From Streptomyces aurantiacus JA 4570 (GTDB taxonomy: Bacteria; Actinomycetota; Actinomycetes; Streptomycetales; Streptomycetaceae), in assembly GCF_000414115.1 (NCBI RefSeq), contig NZ_AOPZ01000362.1:1-32772 (forward strand): DNA of 32,772 nt, written 5' to 3'. Under the pieces are notes generated by a model. It had not been told where the DNA came from and made no database searches. It worked only from the letters and a program-made list of their open reading frames with translations. Below are positions 7,264 to 15,100 of this stretch, one piece after another. A program made the position numbers and the translations under genes. Position 1 is the stretch's first letter, and the number at the start of each line of letters is the position of its first letter.

Positions 7264-8079
7264 ATGACCGACCCCGCGACGACGCCCGGACCAGCGGTGC
7301 GGCAGAAGATCGACACGTCGGTGCCGCACTCGGCGCGGATCTGGAACTACTGGCTGGGCGGGAAGGACAACTACCCCGTCGACGAGGCGGCCGGCGACGC
7401 GTACAGCGCCGTCTACCCCGGCATCGTCACCATCGCCCGCAGCAGCCGCGCCTTCCTGCGCCGCAACATCGCGTACCTGGTCGAGGAGGCGGGCATCCGG
7501 CAGTTCCTGGACATCGGCACCGGCCTGCCGACCGTGGACAACACCCACGAGGTCGCGCAGCGGCTCGCCCCCGAGGCCAGGATCGTCTACGTCGACCACG
7601 ACCCGATGGTCCTCGCGCACGCCCGCGCCCTGCTCACCTCCACCCCGCAGGGGGCGACCGCCTACATCGACGCCGACCTCGCCGACCCCGACCGCATCCT
7701 GGCGGCCGCCGGCGAGACGCTGGACCTCTCCCGCCCCACCGCCCTGATCCTCAGCAACATCCTGGGCCACGTCGCCGACTACGAACAGGCACGCGCCATC
7801 GTCGCCCACTTGATGGACGGCCTGCCCTCGGGCAGCCACCTCTCCCTCAACGACGGCTCACGCGGCATCGACGCCGACTACGAACAGGCCCAGGACGCCT
7901 ACAACGAGACCGGCGCCGTCCCCTACTTCCTGCGCCCCGTCGACCAGATCACGGCCTTCTTCGACGGCCTGGAACTCCTCGACCCCGGCGTCGTCCCGGT
8001 CCCCTGCTGGCGCCCGGATCCCGCGTCTCCCGCTCCGGAACCCATCGGCGAGCACGGAGGTCTTGCCCGCAAGCCGTGA
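7264..8079 (+). CDS. DUF574 SAM-dependent methyltransferase (copy 1)
   Basis: A 271-residue cytoplasmic protein of the DUF574/Methyltransf_19 family, which is expanded in Streptomyces. Near the N-terminus is the family signature SARIWNYWLGGKDNYPVDEA. A Rossmann SAM-binding core follows: FLDIGTGLPT (motif I), IVYVDHDPMVL (motif II acidic), and LILSNILGHV. Length is typical. The methyl acceptor is unknown for the family. ATG 7264 was chosen because homology starts just after it; no strong ribosome site is visible, and in-frame GTGs at 7258 and 7225 are alternatives. The gene stands alone here, unlike the paralogue at 31961, which is coupled to an XRE regulator. The two proteins are clearly alike along their whole length. 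Confidence 0.88.
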   Translation: MTDPATTPGPAVRQKIDTSVPHSARIWNYWLGGKDNYPVDEAAGDAYSAVYPGIVTIARSSRAFLRRNIAYLVEEAGIRQFLDIGTGLPTVDNTHEVAQRLAPEARIVYVDHDPMVLAHARALLTSTPQGATAYIDADLADPDRILAAAGETLDLSRPTALILSNILGHVADYEQARAIVAHLMDGLPSGSHLSLNDGSRGIDADYEQAQDAYNETGAVPYFLRPVDQITAFFDGLELLDPGVVPVPCWRPDPASPAPEPIGEHGGLARKP

Positions 8080-8152
8080 CGCTCCGACCGATCGCCACGG
8101 GGGTTAGCCCCACCTGCCACCGGGCGGGTAGCAGGATCGCTCCGGGTGATCA

Positions 8153-8208
8153 CCTACGGAAATGCTGGACGCGGCAGATGCCGCTGGTTTTCCCCATGAT
8201 TCCGTAGG
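8153..8208 (+). promoter_or_regulatory. Two-stem leader element covering a ribosome site
   Basis: CCTACGGAA (8153-8161) is perfectly complementary to TTCCGTAGG (8200-8208), a 9-bp outer stem. Inside it, GCGGCA (8171-8176) and TGCCGC (8179-8184) form a second perfect stem, though with only a 2-nt loop, so its end pairs may open. The outer 3' arm overlaps the TAGGAG ribosome site (8205-8210) of the serine hydrolase starting at 8218. Folding would hide the site. No known riboswitch class is recognised. Confidence 0.4.
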
Positions 8209-8217
8209 AGTTGGCTA

Positions 8218-9387
8218 GTGCGTGAGCAGGCATGGCAGAGGAATGGTTCTTCCGGGCGGCGGCGGGGTGGCCGGCGCGGCGTCGTGCCGGCCGCGGCGGC
8301 GGTGGCCGTGGGTGTCATGGCGATGGGGGCCCTGACGCCGCCCCCGGCGTCCGCGGCCGCCGAGCCGGACACCGTCCGGCAGGGCCTCAAGGAGCTGGTG
8401 CGCTCCGACGGGGTGCCCGGCGCGCTGGCGAGCGTCAAGGACCGTGAGGGCGGCACCCGCACCTACACCGCGGGGGTCGGCGACGTGGCCACCGGCGCGA
8501 AGGTGCCCAGGGACGGCCAGGTGCGCATCGGCAGCAACACCAAGACGTTCACCGCGGTGGCGGTGCTGCAGCTGGTCGGTGAGGGGAAGGTCGACCTGGA
8601 CGAGCCGATCGACACCTATCTGCCGGGCCTCGTCCGCGGCGAGGGCATCGACGGCCACCGCATCAAGGTCCGCCACCTCCTGCAGCACACCAGCGGGCTG
8701 CCCAACTACGTCAAGTACCTCGCCGACGACGTGCGTTACTACGACCCCCGCGACCTCCTCGATCTCGCCCTGGAGCACAAGGCCGAGTTCGAGCCGGGAG
8801 AGAAATGGGAGTACAGCAACACGAATTACGTGCTGGCCGGGCTGCTCGTCCAGAAGGTCACCGGCCGCCCCCTCGCCGAGGAGCTGGACCGGCGCGTCAT
8901 CCAACGCCTCGGACTGCGCCACACGTACTTCCCCGCCCCCGGTGACGCGACCATCCGAGAACGCCACCCCAAGGGCTACGACCGGCCCTCCGCAGGCGCC
9001 CCGCTGGTCGACGTCACGGAATTCGACCCCTCCTGGGGCTGGGCCGCAGGCCAGATGATCTCCACCAACTCCGACCTCAACCGGTTCTTCACCGCCCTCC
9101 TGGACGGCGGCCTCCTCAAGCCGGCCCAGCTCGACGAGATGCGCACGACCGTCCCCGCCGGCGCCCCCTTCGCCCCCGGCGCCCGCTACGGACTGGGCCT
9201 TGTGAGCACGCCGCTGTCGTGCGGCGGTGTCTACTGGGGGCACGGCGGCAGCACCACGGGCTACGAGACCCGGGGCGGAGCCACCGACGACGGCCGCGCC
9301 GCCAACGTCGCGATCACCACGCAGCCGGCCGACAAGACAGTGATGCCGCGTGTCGAAGGCGTCGTGGACAAGGCCCTGTGCCGCTGA
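8218..9387 (+). CDS. Secreted serine hydrolase, beta-lactamase/DD-peptidase family
   Basis: A 389-residue protein of the class C beta-lactamase/D-Ala-D-Ala carboxypeptidase fold. The N-terminus is Arg-rich (RRRGGRR, 14-20) followed by a hydrophobic stretch (21-40) and an Ala-rich cleavage region near residue 48, so it is exported, possibly by the Tat route. Catalytic motifs are complete: SNTK at 106-109 (nucleophile Ser106, Lys109), YSN at 199-201, and HGG at 342-344. Start GTG 8218 has TAGGAG seven nt upstream; that site lies in a possible leader stem (8153-8208). It likely acts on peptidoglycan peptides, amides or esters outside the cell. Whether it hydrolyses beta-lactams cannot be told. 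No operon partner is evident. Confidence 0.88.
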   Translation: MREQAWQRNGSSGRRRGGRRGVVPAAAAVAVGVMAMGALTPPPASAAAEPDTVRQGLKELVRSDGVPGALASVKDREGGTRTYTAGVGDVATGAKVPRDGQVRIGSNTKTFTAVAVLQLVGEGKVDLDEPIDTYLPGLVRGEGIDGHRIKVRHLLQHTSGLPNYVKYLADDVRYYDPRDLLDLALEHKAEFEPGEKWEYSNTNYVLAGLLVQKVTGRPLAEELDRRVIQRLGLRHTYFPAPGDATIRERHPKGYDRPSAGAPLVDVTEFDPSWGWAAGQMISTNSDLNRFFTALLDGGLLKPAQLDEMRTTVPAGAPFAPGARYGLGLVSTPLSCGGVYWGHGGSTTGYETRGGATDDGRAANVAITTQPADKTVMPRVEGVVDKALCR

Positions 9388-9454
9388 ACTCCGCGCCCTG
9401 AGGGCACACTTGGAGCGCAGGAGTCGACAGCCGGCGTACGGGTGGGGAACGCGA

Positions 9455-10177
9455 ATGGTGATCAGCTCGGGCTCGGGGGACGCTTCCGGATCGCCGGGGA
9501 ATGCTTCCGGATCGCCGTCGGAGGTGCGGAACACGCAGTCCGGTGTGGTGCTGGGGTCCAGTCTCCAGACCGGCGCGGTCCATGGTGACGTACACGTTCA
9601 TCTGGCAGCCGAGACCACGGCGCAGTCAGCCGTCGACATCGCCGCGGTGCTGCAGGCCGCGCTCGGGTCACCGGCCGACGTGTTCCGCCGCGAGGTGTTG
9701 GAGCAACTCCTCGCGGACCTGGAAGTGGTGCACCAGGACTACCTGGTGATGTTCGAGTCCCTTCTCGAGCGGACACCGGCCGCGTGGGAGTACCAGACGC
9801 CGGACTTCGCCGCGCGGGTGAGGGCGGTGGCCGAGCTGCTGCGGCGGCTGCGGGTCGTGTACGAGCCGGTGCGGGTGCGGGTCCACGCGACGGCGGAGGC
9901 GTTGCGCGGCACGGCTGTTCCCGGGCCGGAGCGGGCGTTCGTCGACACGGTGCTCGCCTACTTCCCCACCGGCGAGCTGCGGGTCGACGAAGAGCACCAC
10001 CCGTGGCGTACGTCGGGCACGGCCGTGCTCGATCACCTCTACCGTGCCCTGGACGGTGAACTGGGCCAGGAACTGGGCGCCTTGGTGGCGGCCACCCTGG
10101 CCCTGCACCGTCAACGCTGGTTGGAGGTGTGCCGCTCCTACGCGGCATTGCGGCTGGGCGGGGGTGCGGGCGCATGA
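9455..10177 (+). CDS. Unknown protein coupled to a kinase gene
   Basis: A 240-residue soluble protein. Residues 5-22 hold a short duplicated Ser/Gly linker (ASGSPG twice; DNA copies at 9482-9496 and 9503-9517). Next comes RNTQSGVVLGSSLQTGAV then HGDVHVH (about 25-49). This pattern of Asn-Thr-x-Ser-Gly, a Gln-x-Gly turn and a terminal His/Val strand recurs at the N-termini of many uncharacterised actinobacterial signalling and conflict proteins. The remaining 190 residues are helical, rich in Leu, Arg and Glu. No enzyme motif is seen. ATG 9455 has GGGGAA upstream; the open frame from 9350 overlaps the hydrolase gene. Its stop overlaps the kinase start (ATGA), so the two are co-translated and likely work together. 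Function unknown. Confidence 0.75.
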   Translation: MVISSGSGDASGSPGNASGSPSEVRNTQSGVVLGSSLQTGAVHGDVHVHLAAETTAQSAVDIAAVLQAALGSPADVFRREVLEQLLADLEVVHQDYLVMFESLLERTPAAWEYQTPDFAARVRAVAELLRRLRVVYEPVRVRVHATAEALRGTAVPGPERAFVDTVLAYFPTGELRVDEEHHPWRTSGTAVLDHLYRALDGELGQELGALVAATLALHRQRWLEVCRSYAALRLGGGAGA

Positions 10178-12504
10178 GCCGCTGGCGGCACCGTCACGGC
10201 GGCCGGTACGTCGACCCCTTCGCCCACGCCTACTTCACGAAGGCCCTGCGTACCGCGAAGACGCTGAAGGGAGCGCGGATACGCGACGCCCTCGGGGAAT
10301 ACGAGATTCTCCGGCAGGTCGAAGGACCGCACGCCACGGTCCTGGTGGGGCGCCGCCGGGACGGCCAGTTGACGGTCCTGAAGGGGTTCCGGCCGGACCG
10401 GCCGGTGAGCCCGCTGACGCGGGCGACCCGGCACAGCGAGGCGCTGCGCATGATGCGGTTCGGCTACGGCGGCTTCGTACCCCTGGAGGACACGCTGTCC
10501 CTTGCCGACGGCGGGACGTATCTGTGCATGCCCTACTGCCAGGGCGGCAGCCTGCGCGACCGCCTCGCGGCAGGCGGCATCGGCGCGGCGGAGCTGGCGT
10601 ACCACGGCCTGGCCCTGGCCTGCGCCCTCCAGAAGCTGCACGGGCACGGCCTGGTCCACGGCGACGTCAAACCCGACAACGTCCTCTTCCACCACGGCGA
10701 CGACGGCCTGGGCGAGGAGGCGGCCAAGTGGCACACCTGGCTGTCGGACCTCGAAACGCTGTCGGAGGCGGGCGGGCCGACGAGTTGGCGGATGACGCCG
10801 GACTACGCGGCACCGGAACAACTGGGCGGCTCCCCCGCCGCACCGGCGATGGATGTCTGGGCCTGGGGCACCACCATGCGGGAGGGCGCCGACATCACCG
10901 GCCCGCCGCCCCCGGAGTGGCGCTGGCTGACCGACCTGATCGACCGCGCCAGGGCCGCCGAGCCGACGGACCGCCCGCCGACCGCGGAGATCATCGAGAC
11001 GTACAGTCGCCAGGTCGCGTTCGGCGACGACAAGCAGCCGTATCTCGGAGCTCACCGCGACACGGCGACCGCCTGGTACCCGCTCCCTTCGATGCCGCCC
11101 TTCCCCGGCTCCTGGCCGAGAAGCGACCCCGGCACCCCCGTCACGACAGCGGTCGTCTCCTTCGGCTGGGCTACGTCGCTTCCGGAGTGCCGGCGCCTGC
11201 ACCGCATCGGGTCCGTTCCTGCGCTCACCCGCCTCGCGGACCTGTGCACCCGGATCCTCGGTGATCCGGCGGACCCCGCATCGGTGTGGCAGGCGTTCCG
11301 CGACCGGCCCGGCGCCACGGCTCTGAGGGGCGACGCTTCTCTCGGCTTCACCTGGAACGTCGAGGGCGCGACGAGCCCCTCCGGGCCGGAGGACGCCGTG
11401 CTGCCCCGGCAGGCCGCGTTGTCGTTCGTGGTGTACCTGGCCCTGGCGCTGGTCGAACTCGTCGAATCGACGGGAGCCGATACGGATGTCGAGCGGCTGC
11501 GGACCGTGGCGGAGGCGTGGGAGTCGATCGGCGAGTTCGAGTCCGAAGGGGACACCGCGATCCTCGCCCAGGCATGGCTGACCGTCGACGAGCCGTACCG
11601 TGCCCTGCCGTACGTACGCCACTCCTACGCGCACGACCGCACCAACCCGTCCGCGCTCGCCGCGATGCGCGTGTACTACCTGGCGACCGGCGACTCCGGC
11701 ATGGCGGCGAAGGTCTCGGCGCAGGCATGCGACGCCACGGACGCCACCATGGCGCTGCGGTGGCTGGCCCTCGCGGTCGTGGACCTGCTCGAAGCAGCGG
11801 AGTACGACACGCTCGACAGCGTTCTCGACGCGACCCGCGACCACAGAATCGACGTCGTCGACCTTGTCCGGTGCGTGCTCGCCGGTCGGCGCGGACCGGT
11901 GCGCGCCGATGCCGAATGGGCGGCACTGCGCGAGCACTGCTCGACGTTGAGCAGCGCGACCTCGATCCAGAAACTCCGGTACCTCGTCGAGGCCGCCCAC
12001 CAGCGCGGTGACGCCGACTACGCGCGGCGCTGCGCCGCCGTCGCCCTGGCCCGCCCGGTGATCCGCCTGCCGATCCACCACCGTGCCCGGGCCGCGCTGG
12101 AGGCCGTCGCCCTCGGCCGGGATCCGGCGGACGGCAGCCTGACGGCGCGGCTGAACAATCGGGCAGAGCTGTGGGCGGCGGACGGCCGACCGGACGACCC
12201 ACTCGTCGGACTGTGTCTGGTCGCCGCTCAGCGGTGGGTGAACGGCGACGGCCGCACCGCCGCGACGGCCGCCGCCCAGGAACTGGTGGCGCACAGCCGG
12301 TCCCGGACCGAGGACCGCACCGGCCTGCTGCTCAGGAGCACCCGCCACTGCGCCGGTTGCAGCGGGACCGGCCCGGTCGCGCAGATGTCTGTCTGCGGCT
12401 CCTGCCATCAGCTGTTCTGCGTGGACTGCGGCGAGTCCGCGCGGCGGGAACACATCGGACGCTGTGGTGGTGATCTCGTGCGTCCGCCCCTTGGTGGCGA
12501 GTGA
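10174..12504 (+). CDS. Protein kinase with helical repeats and C-terminal zinc finger
   Basis: A 776-residue soluble protein with three parts. Residues 40-285 are a Hanks-type Ser/Thr kinase-like domain: Lys70 (TVLK), helix-C Glu89, catalytic HGDVKPDN (162-169, Asp164, Asn169), DLE at 192-194 in place of DFG, and APE at 213-215. The Gly-rich loop is degenerate (VEGPHATVLVG), but the catalytic residues are present. Residues 330-720 are helical with TPR-like spacing (SYAHDRTNPSALAAMRVYYL and similar). The last 50 residues carry CAGC, CGSC, CVDC and HIGRC, eight potential zinc ligands in a RING/FYVE-like cross-brace order. No membrane segment, unlike PknB-type receptors. Coupled by ATGA to the upstream unknown gene. 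The role is unknown; signalling or self/non-self response are possibilities only. Confidence 0.85.
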   Translation: MSRWRHRHGGRYVDPFAHAYFTKALRTAKTLKGARIRDALGEYEILRQVEGPHATVLVGRRRDGQLTVLKGFRPDRPVSPLTRATRHSEALRMMRFGYGGFVPLEDTLSLADGGTYLCMPYCQGGSLRDRLAAGGIGAAELAYHGLALACALQKLHGHGLVHGDVKPDNVLFHHGDDGLGEEAAKWHTWLSDLETLSEAGGPTSWRMTPDYAAPEQLGGSPAAPAMDVWAWGTTMREGADITGPPPPEWRWLTDLIDRARAAEPTDRPPTAEIIETYSRQVAFGDDKQPYLGAHRDTATAWYPLPSMPPFPGSWPRSDPGTPVTTAVVSFGWATSLPECRRLHRIGSVPALTRLADLCTRILGDPADPASVWQAFRDRPGATALRGDASLGFTWNVEGATSPSGPEDAVLPRQAALSFVVYLALALVELVESTGADTDVERLRTVAEAWESIGEFESEGDTAILAQAWLTVDEPYRALPYVRHSYAHDRTNPSALAAMRVYYLATGDSGMAAKVSAQACDATDATMALRWLALAVVDLLEAAEYDTLDSVLDATRDHRIDVVDLVRCVLAGRRGPVRADAEWAALREHCSTLSSATSIQKLRYLVEAAHQRGDADYARRCAAVALARPVIRLPIHHRARAALEAVALGRDPADGSLTARLNNRAELWAADGRPDDPLVGLCLVAAQRWVNGDGRTAATAAAQELVAHSRSRTEDRTGLLLRSTRHCAGCSGTGPVAQMSVCGSCHQLFCVDCGESARREHIGRCGGDLVRPPLGGE

Positions 12505-12514
12505 CGGTCGGCTG

Positions 12515-12527
12515 CCGCCGAAGGCGG
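12515..12527. terminator. Short hairpin between convergent genes
   Basis: CCGCC-GAA-GGCGG lies in the 27-nt gap between the convergent kinase and dGTPase-like genes. It is symmetric and could act for both strands. The stem is only 5 bp and there is no T-tract, so it is weak. Confidence 0.3.
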
Positions 12528-12531
12528 GCGC

Positions 12532-13857
12532 TCACAGCCAGACGGCGTCGCTCACCGATCCCAGGCTGGTGCCGGACAGGCGGCGGTGCAGGGTCATGGC
12601 CTGGTCCTCGGTCAGGGAGGCGACGTGGTCGGCCGCGGCGCGGAGCGGGTCGCCGTGGAGGTCGAGTTCCTCGGCCCGGTCGGTGGGCAGGAGTCGCGGG
12701 GACTCATTGGTCCAGCGCAGCAGTTCGGAGACGATGCGCCGCTTTCCGTGCTGTTGTGTGGCCAGTGCCGGGCGGTCGATGACGTAGCACCAGACGAGTT
12801 CCTTGAGCAGGTCGCAGGCGGCGCGGCGCCCGGCGGGGACGACGAGCCTGGCGCCGTAGCGGATCGCGGCCGGGCCGCCGACCTCCAGTTCGATGTCGCG
12901 GGTGAAGTGGTCGATCAGCTTGGCGGTGCGGGCGTTGACGGCGACGTCGTCCGCGTGCCGGCCGGCGTAGGGGCCCGGGACCGACAGGGCCTTGGCGATG
13001 TCGGCCAGCAGGTGCACCGCCTCGTCCCGGTCGAAGACGTCACCGGCGCGGCGGCGCTTGGTCTCCACATAGTCCAGGAAGCGCCGCGTCTCCCGCTCGG
13101 TGTCGCCGCCCGCGGCGCCCGGGGGCGGGAAGAGCGCGGCCAGCGGGATCAGTCCGGTGCGGTAGAAGTCCTCCACGTCGTGGCAGGCGTACGTGACGTC
13201 GTCGGCCCAGTCCATCAGCTGCTCCTCGACCGGCACCGCGTCGTCGGCGCGGCCCGCCCGCACCCACGCGAACGCCTCTCGGTCGACCGCGTAGACGCCC
13301 CACTTGGCGTGCCGCGCGGGGTCGGCGTCGCGCGGCGCGCGTTCCCAGGGGTACTTCGTCGCGGCGTCCAGGCAGGCCCGGGTGAGGTGCAGTCCTCGGT
13401 GGCCGGGGTATTTGTGCGCGGCCAGGAAGGTGAGGATGTGCAGGGTCTGGGCGTTGCCCTCGAAGCTGTCGAGCACCCCGCCCGCGAAGTGCAGCTCGTC
13501 CATCGTCGCGCGCAGCGCGGTCTCGCCGGCGTGGCCGAAGGGCGGGTGCCCGATGTCGTGCGCCATGCAGGCCGCCTCGACAAGGGCCGGGTTCGGGCCG
13601 CCGTAGCGCCGCTCCAGACGCTCGGCCATCCGCCTTCCCAGCTGGGCGACCTTCATGGAGTGGGTCAGCCTGGTGTGGTAGGCGCCGAGTTCACCGCTGG
13701 CGACGACCTGGCTCTTGCCCGCGAGCGCGCGCCATTGCGTGGAGTACAGGATCCGGTCCACGTCGTGCTCGAATCCCGACCGCTGTCCGTCGTCTGCGAC
13801 CCGTCGGCGCAGGGAGTGTTGTTCCAGGTCCTCGTCACTGTAATGAGCCGGTCGCAT
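12532..13857 (-). CDS. dgt: dGTPase-like HD-domain triphosphohydrolase
   Basis: A 441-residue cytoplasmic HD-superfamily enzyme expected to hydrolyse dNTPs (dGTP first) to deoxynucleoside and tripolyphosphate. Metal ligands are visible: RLTHSMKV (His66), AHDIGHPPFGH (His100, Asp101), and downstream LMDWADDVTYACHD with the last Asp. FEGNAQTLHIL and LTRACLDAATKYPW are further dGTPase blocks. Length fits. The usual actinobacterial housekeeping dgt lies beside dnaG; this one does not and differs in its N-terminal blocks (LYSTQWRALAGKSQVVASG), so it may be a second paralogue. It converges on the kinase gene with 27 nt between stops. dGTPases can deplete dNTPs against phage in other bacteria; nothing here proves that role. 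Confidence 0.88.
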   Translation of the reverse strand: MRPAHYSDEDLEQHSLRRRVADDGQRSGFEHDVDRILYSTQWRALAGKSQVVASGELGAYHTRLTHSMKVAQLGRRMAERLERRYGGPNPALVEAACMAHDIGHPPFGHAGETALRATMDELHFAGGVLDSFEGNAQTLHILTFLAAHKYPGHRGLHLTRACLDAATKYPWERAPRDADPARHAKWGVYAVDREAFAWVRAGRADDAVPVEEQLMDWADDVTYACHDVEDFYRTGLIPLAALFPPPGAAGGDTERETRRFLDYVETKRRRAGDVFDRDEAVHLLADIAKALSVPGPYAGRHADDVAVNARTAKLIDHFTRDIELEVGGPAAIRYGARLVVPAGRRAACDLLKELVWCYVIDRPALATQQHGKRRIVSELLRWTNESPRLLPTDRAEELDLHGDPLRAAADHVASLTEDQAMTLHRRLSGTSLGSVSDAVWL

Positions 13858-13919
13858 GACGGGATAGTAGTGCCCTCCGCCATGCGCCCGGCTCAGTCCG
13901 GCTCAATCCTTGGTCCGGC

Positions 13920-14483
13920 TCAGTCCCGCAGGACCACCAGTACGAACGCGGCCGACACCGCGCCGAGTACGACGGCCGCGGCCCCGCGCGAGAAGCGGTG
14001 GTCGCGCAGGCCCGGCAGGAGTGCGTCGGCGGCGAGGCGGCCGGGACCCGTGAGGGCCACGGACACCGCGCCGGCCAGGAGGACCAGGTCGTACTCGATG
14101 CCCTCGGGGCTGAAGAAGCCGCCGCCCCACTTCACGGCGATGGCGTTGAGCATGATGCCGAGGATGCCCGCCCCCGCGAGGGGCGTGAGCAGTCCGATCG
14201 CGAGGCCGAGGCCGCACAGGGTCTCGGTGAGCGCGGCGACCCAGGCCATCGCCTTGGCGGCCTTGTAGCCGTCGGCGGCGAAGAAGGCAGCGGTGTCGTC
14301 GAGGCCGGAGCCGTCGAACCAGCCGAAGAGCTTCTGCGAACCGTGGGCGGCCATGGTGAGGCCGACCGCGAGGCGCAGCAGCAACAGGCCGATGTCGGCG
14401 CCGGGTTGGGAGGCCAGGGCCGGGGAGGCGCCATGGCGGTGCGGTGTGCCCGCCGGTGTGGGCGTGGTGGAGGGTGACGACAT
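13920..14483 (-). CDS. DoxX-family integral membrane protein
   Basis: A 187-residue protein with a polar N-terminal 30 residues, then four hydrophobic segments. The DoxX signature is present: GLLLLRLAVGLTMAAHGSQK followed by LFGWF, and later ETLCGLGLAIGLLTPLAG. DoxX proteins are small four-helix membrane proteins linked in some bacteria to thiol/oxidative stress. ATG 14483 is preceded by AAGGAG at good spacing. It lies 62 nt before the dgt-like gene and 64 nt after a small membrane protein, all on the same strand, so partial co-transcription is possible. No specific role can be assigned. Confidence 0.85.
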   Translation of the reverse strand: MSSPSTTPTPAGTPHRHGASPALASQPGADIGLLLLRLAVGLTMAAHGSQKLFGWFDGSGLDDTAAFFAADGYKAAKAMAWVAALTETLCGLGLAIGLLTPLAGAGILGIMLNAIAVKWGGGFFSPEGIEYDLVLLAGAVSVALTGPGRLAADALLPGLRDHRFSRGAAAVVLGAVSAAFVLVVLRD

Positions 14484-14547
14484 GGTGGATCTCTCCTTGT
14501 GCCGAGAAGGTATGGGGGAAGGAACGGGTGAGGGAGGAGAGGGCCCT

Positions 14548-15015
14548 CTACGTTCTGATCACGCAGGTTCTGTACCGGTCGACGGCGGTGGTGTCGGGGG
14601 ACGAGGTACCGCCGAGCAGGGCGGTGCCCCGGCTCGGGTCGTGGCGCGGGGAGGCGGCCCGCTGTCCGGGCGCGCCCGGCTGTTCGGGTGCGGGGAGCAC
14701 GGCTTCGCGGGGCGTCTCGCGCTCGCCGCCGCCGCGGCAGCCGCTGTCGCGGCTCACCTCACTGCGGCCGTCGAGGGCGTCGGCCGGGGGCCCGAAGGGC
14801 TCGGTCGCGGCGGTGTGTTCGCCCTTGTCCCCCATGTCTCCGGGGAAGAGATTGGCCGCCGGGCCCAGTGCCATGACCAGGCAGAGCAGAGCGATAAGCA
14901 GGCACGGGACAGCGTTGAGGCCCGCGGTGCGCGCCGCGGCGGCCTCGGCCGGGAAGCCGTTCCGGAGCCGGAGCACGCGCTCCGGCCGCCCGAGGGGGAA
15001 CTCTCGCCCGCTCAT
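14548..15015 (-). CDS. Small single-pass membrane protein, hypothetical
   Basis: A 155-residue frame starting MSGREFPLGRPERVLRLRNG. One clear membrane segment (about residues 33-55, LNAVPCLLIALLCLVMALG) is followed by an acidic, then low-complexity Gly/Pro/Arg tail that may be extracellular. I do not recognise a family. ATG 15015 lacks a ribosome site, but TACCAT ends 8 nt upstream, so the transcript may be leaderless. In-frame starts upstream (to 15069) exist. Codon bias is fair in the first 90 codons and weaker in the tail, so the true end is less certain than the start. Confidence 0.45.
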   Translation of the reverse strand: MSGREFPLGRPERVLRLRNGFPAEAAAARTAGLNAVPCLLIALLCLVMALGPAANLFPGDMGDKGEHTAATEPFGPPADALDGRSEVSRDSGCRGGGERETPREAVLPAPEQPGAPGQRAASPRHDPSRGTALLGGTSSPDTTAVDRYRTCVIRT

Positions 15016-15071
15016 GCCGACCGATGGTAGGTCCAGACCTGCACCGGACTGAAGCCCCCCGGCGAACACAG

Positions 15072-15098
15072 ACCGGCGTGCGGCTCACTGAGGCCGGT
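15072..15098 (-). terminator. Candidate terminator after the GNAT gene
   Basis: On the minus strand ACCGGC and GCCGGT form a perfect 6-bp stem with a 15-nt loop that itself contains a CTCA-G-TGAG dyad. It starts two nt after the GNAT stop codon. No T-tract follows. Confidence 0.4.
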
Positions 15099-15100
15099 TT

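Noticed and set aside
10138..12453. 771-codon open frame on the minus strand
   Set aside because: Antisense of the kinase gene; low-complexity Arg/Gly/Ala composition, while the plus strand shows clear kinase and zinc motifs.
12586..14268. 560-codon open frame on the plus strand
   Set aside because: Antisense of the dGTPase-like and DoxX genes, whose family motifs are unambiguous on the minus strand.
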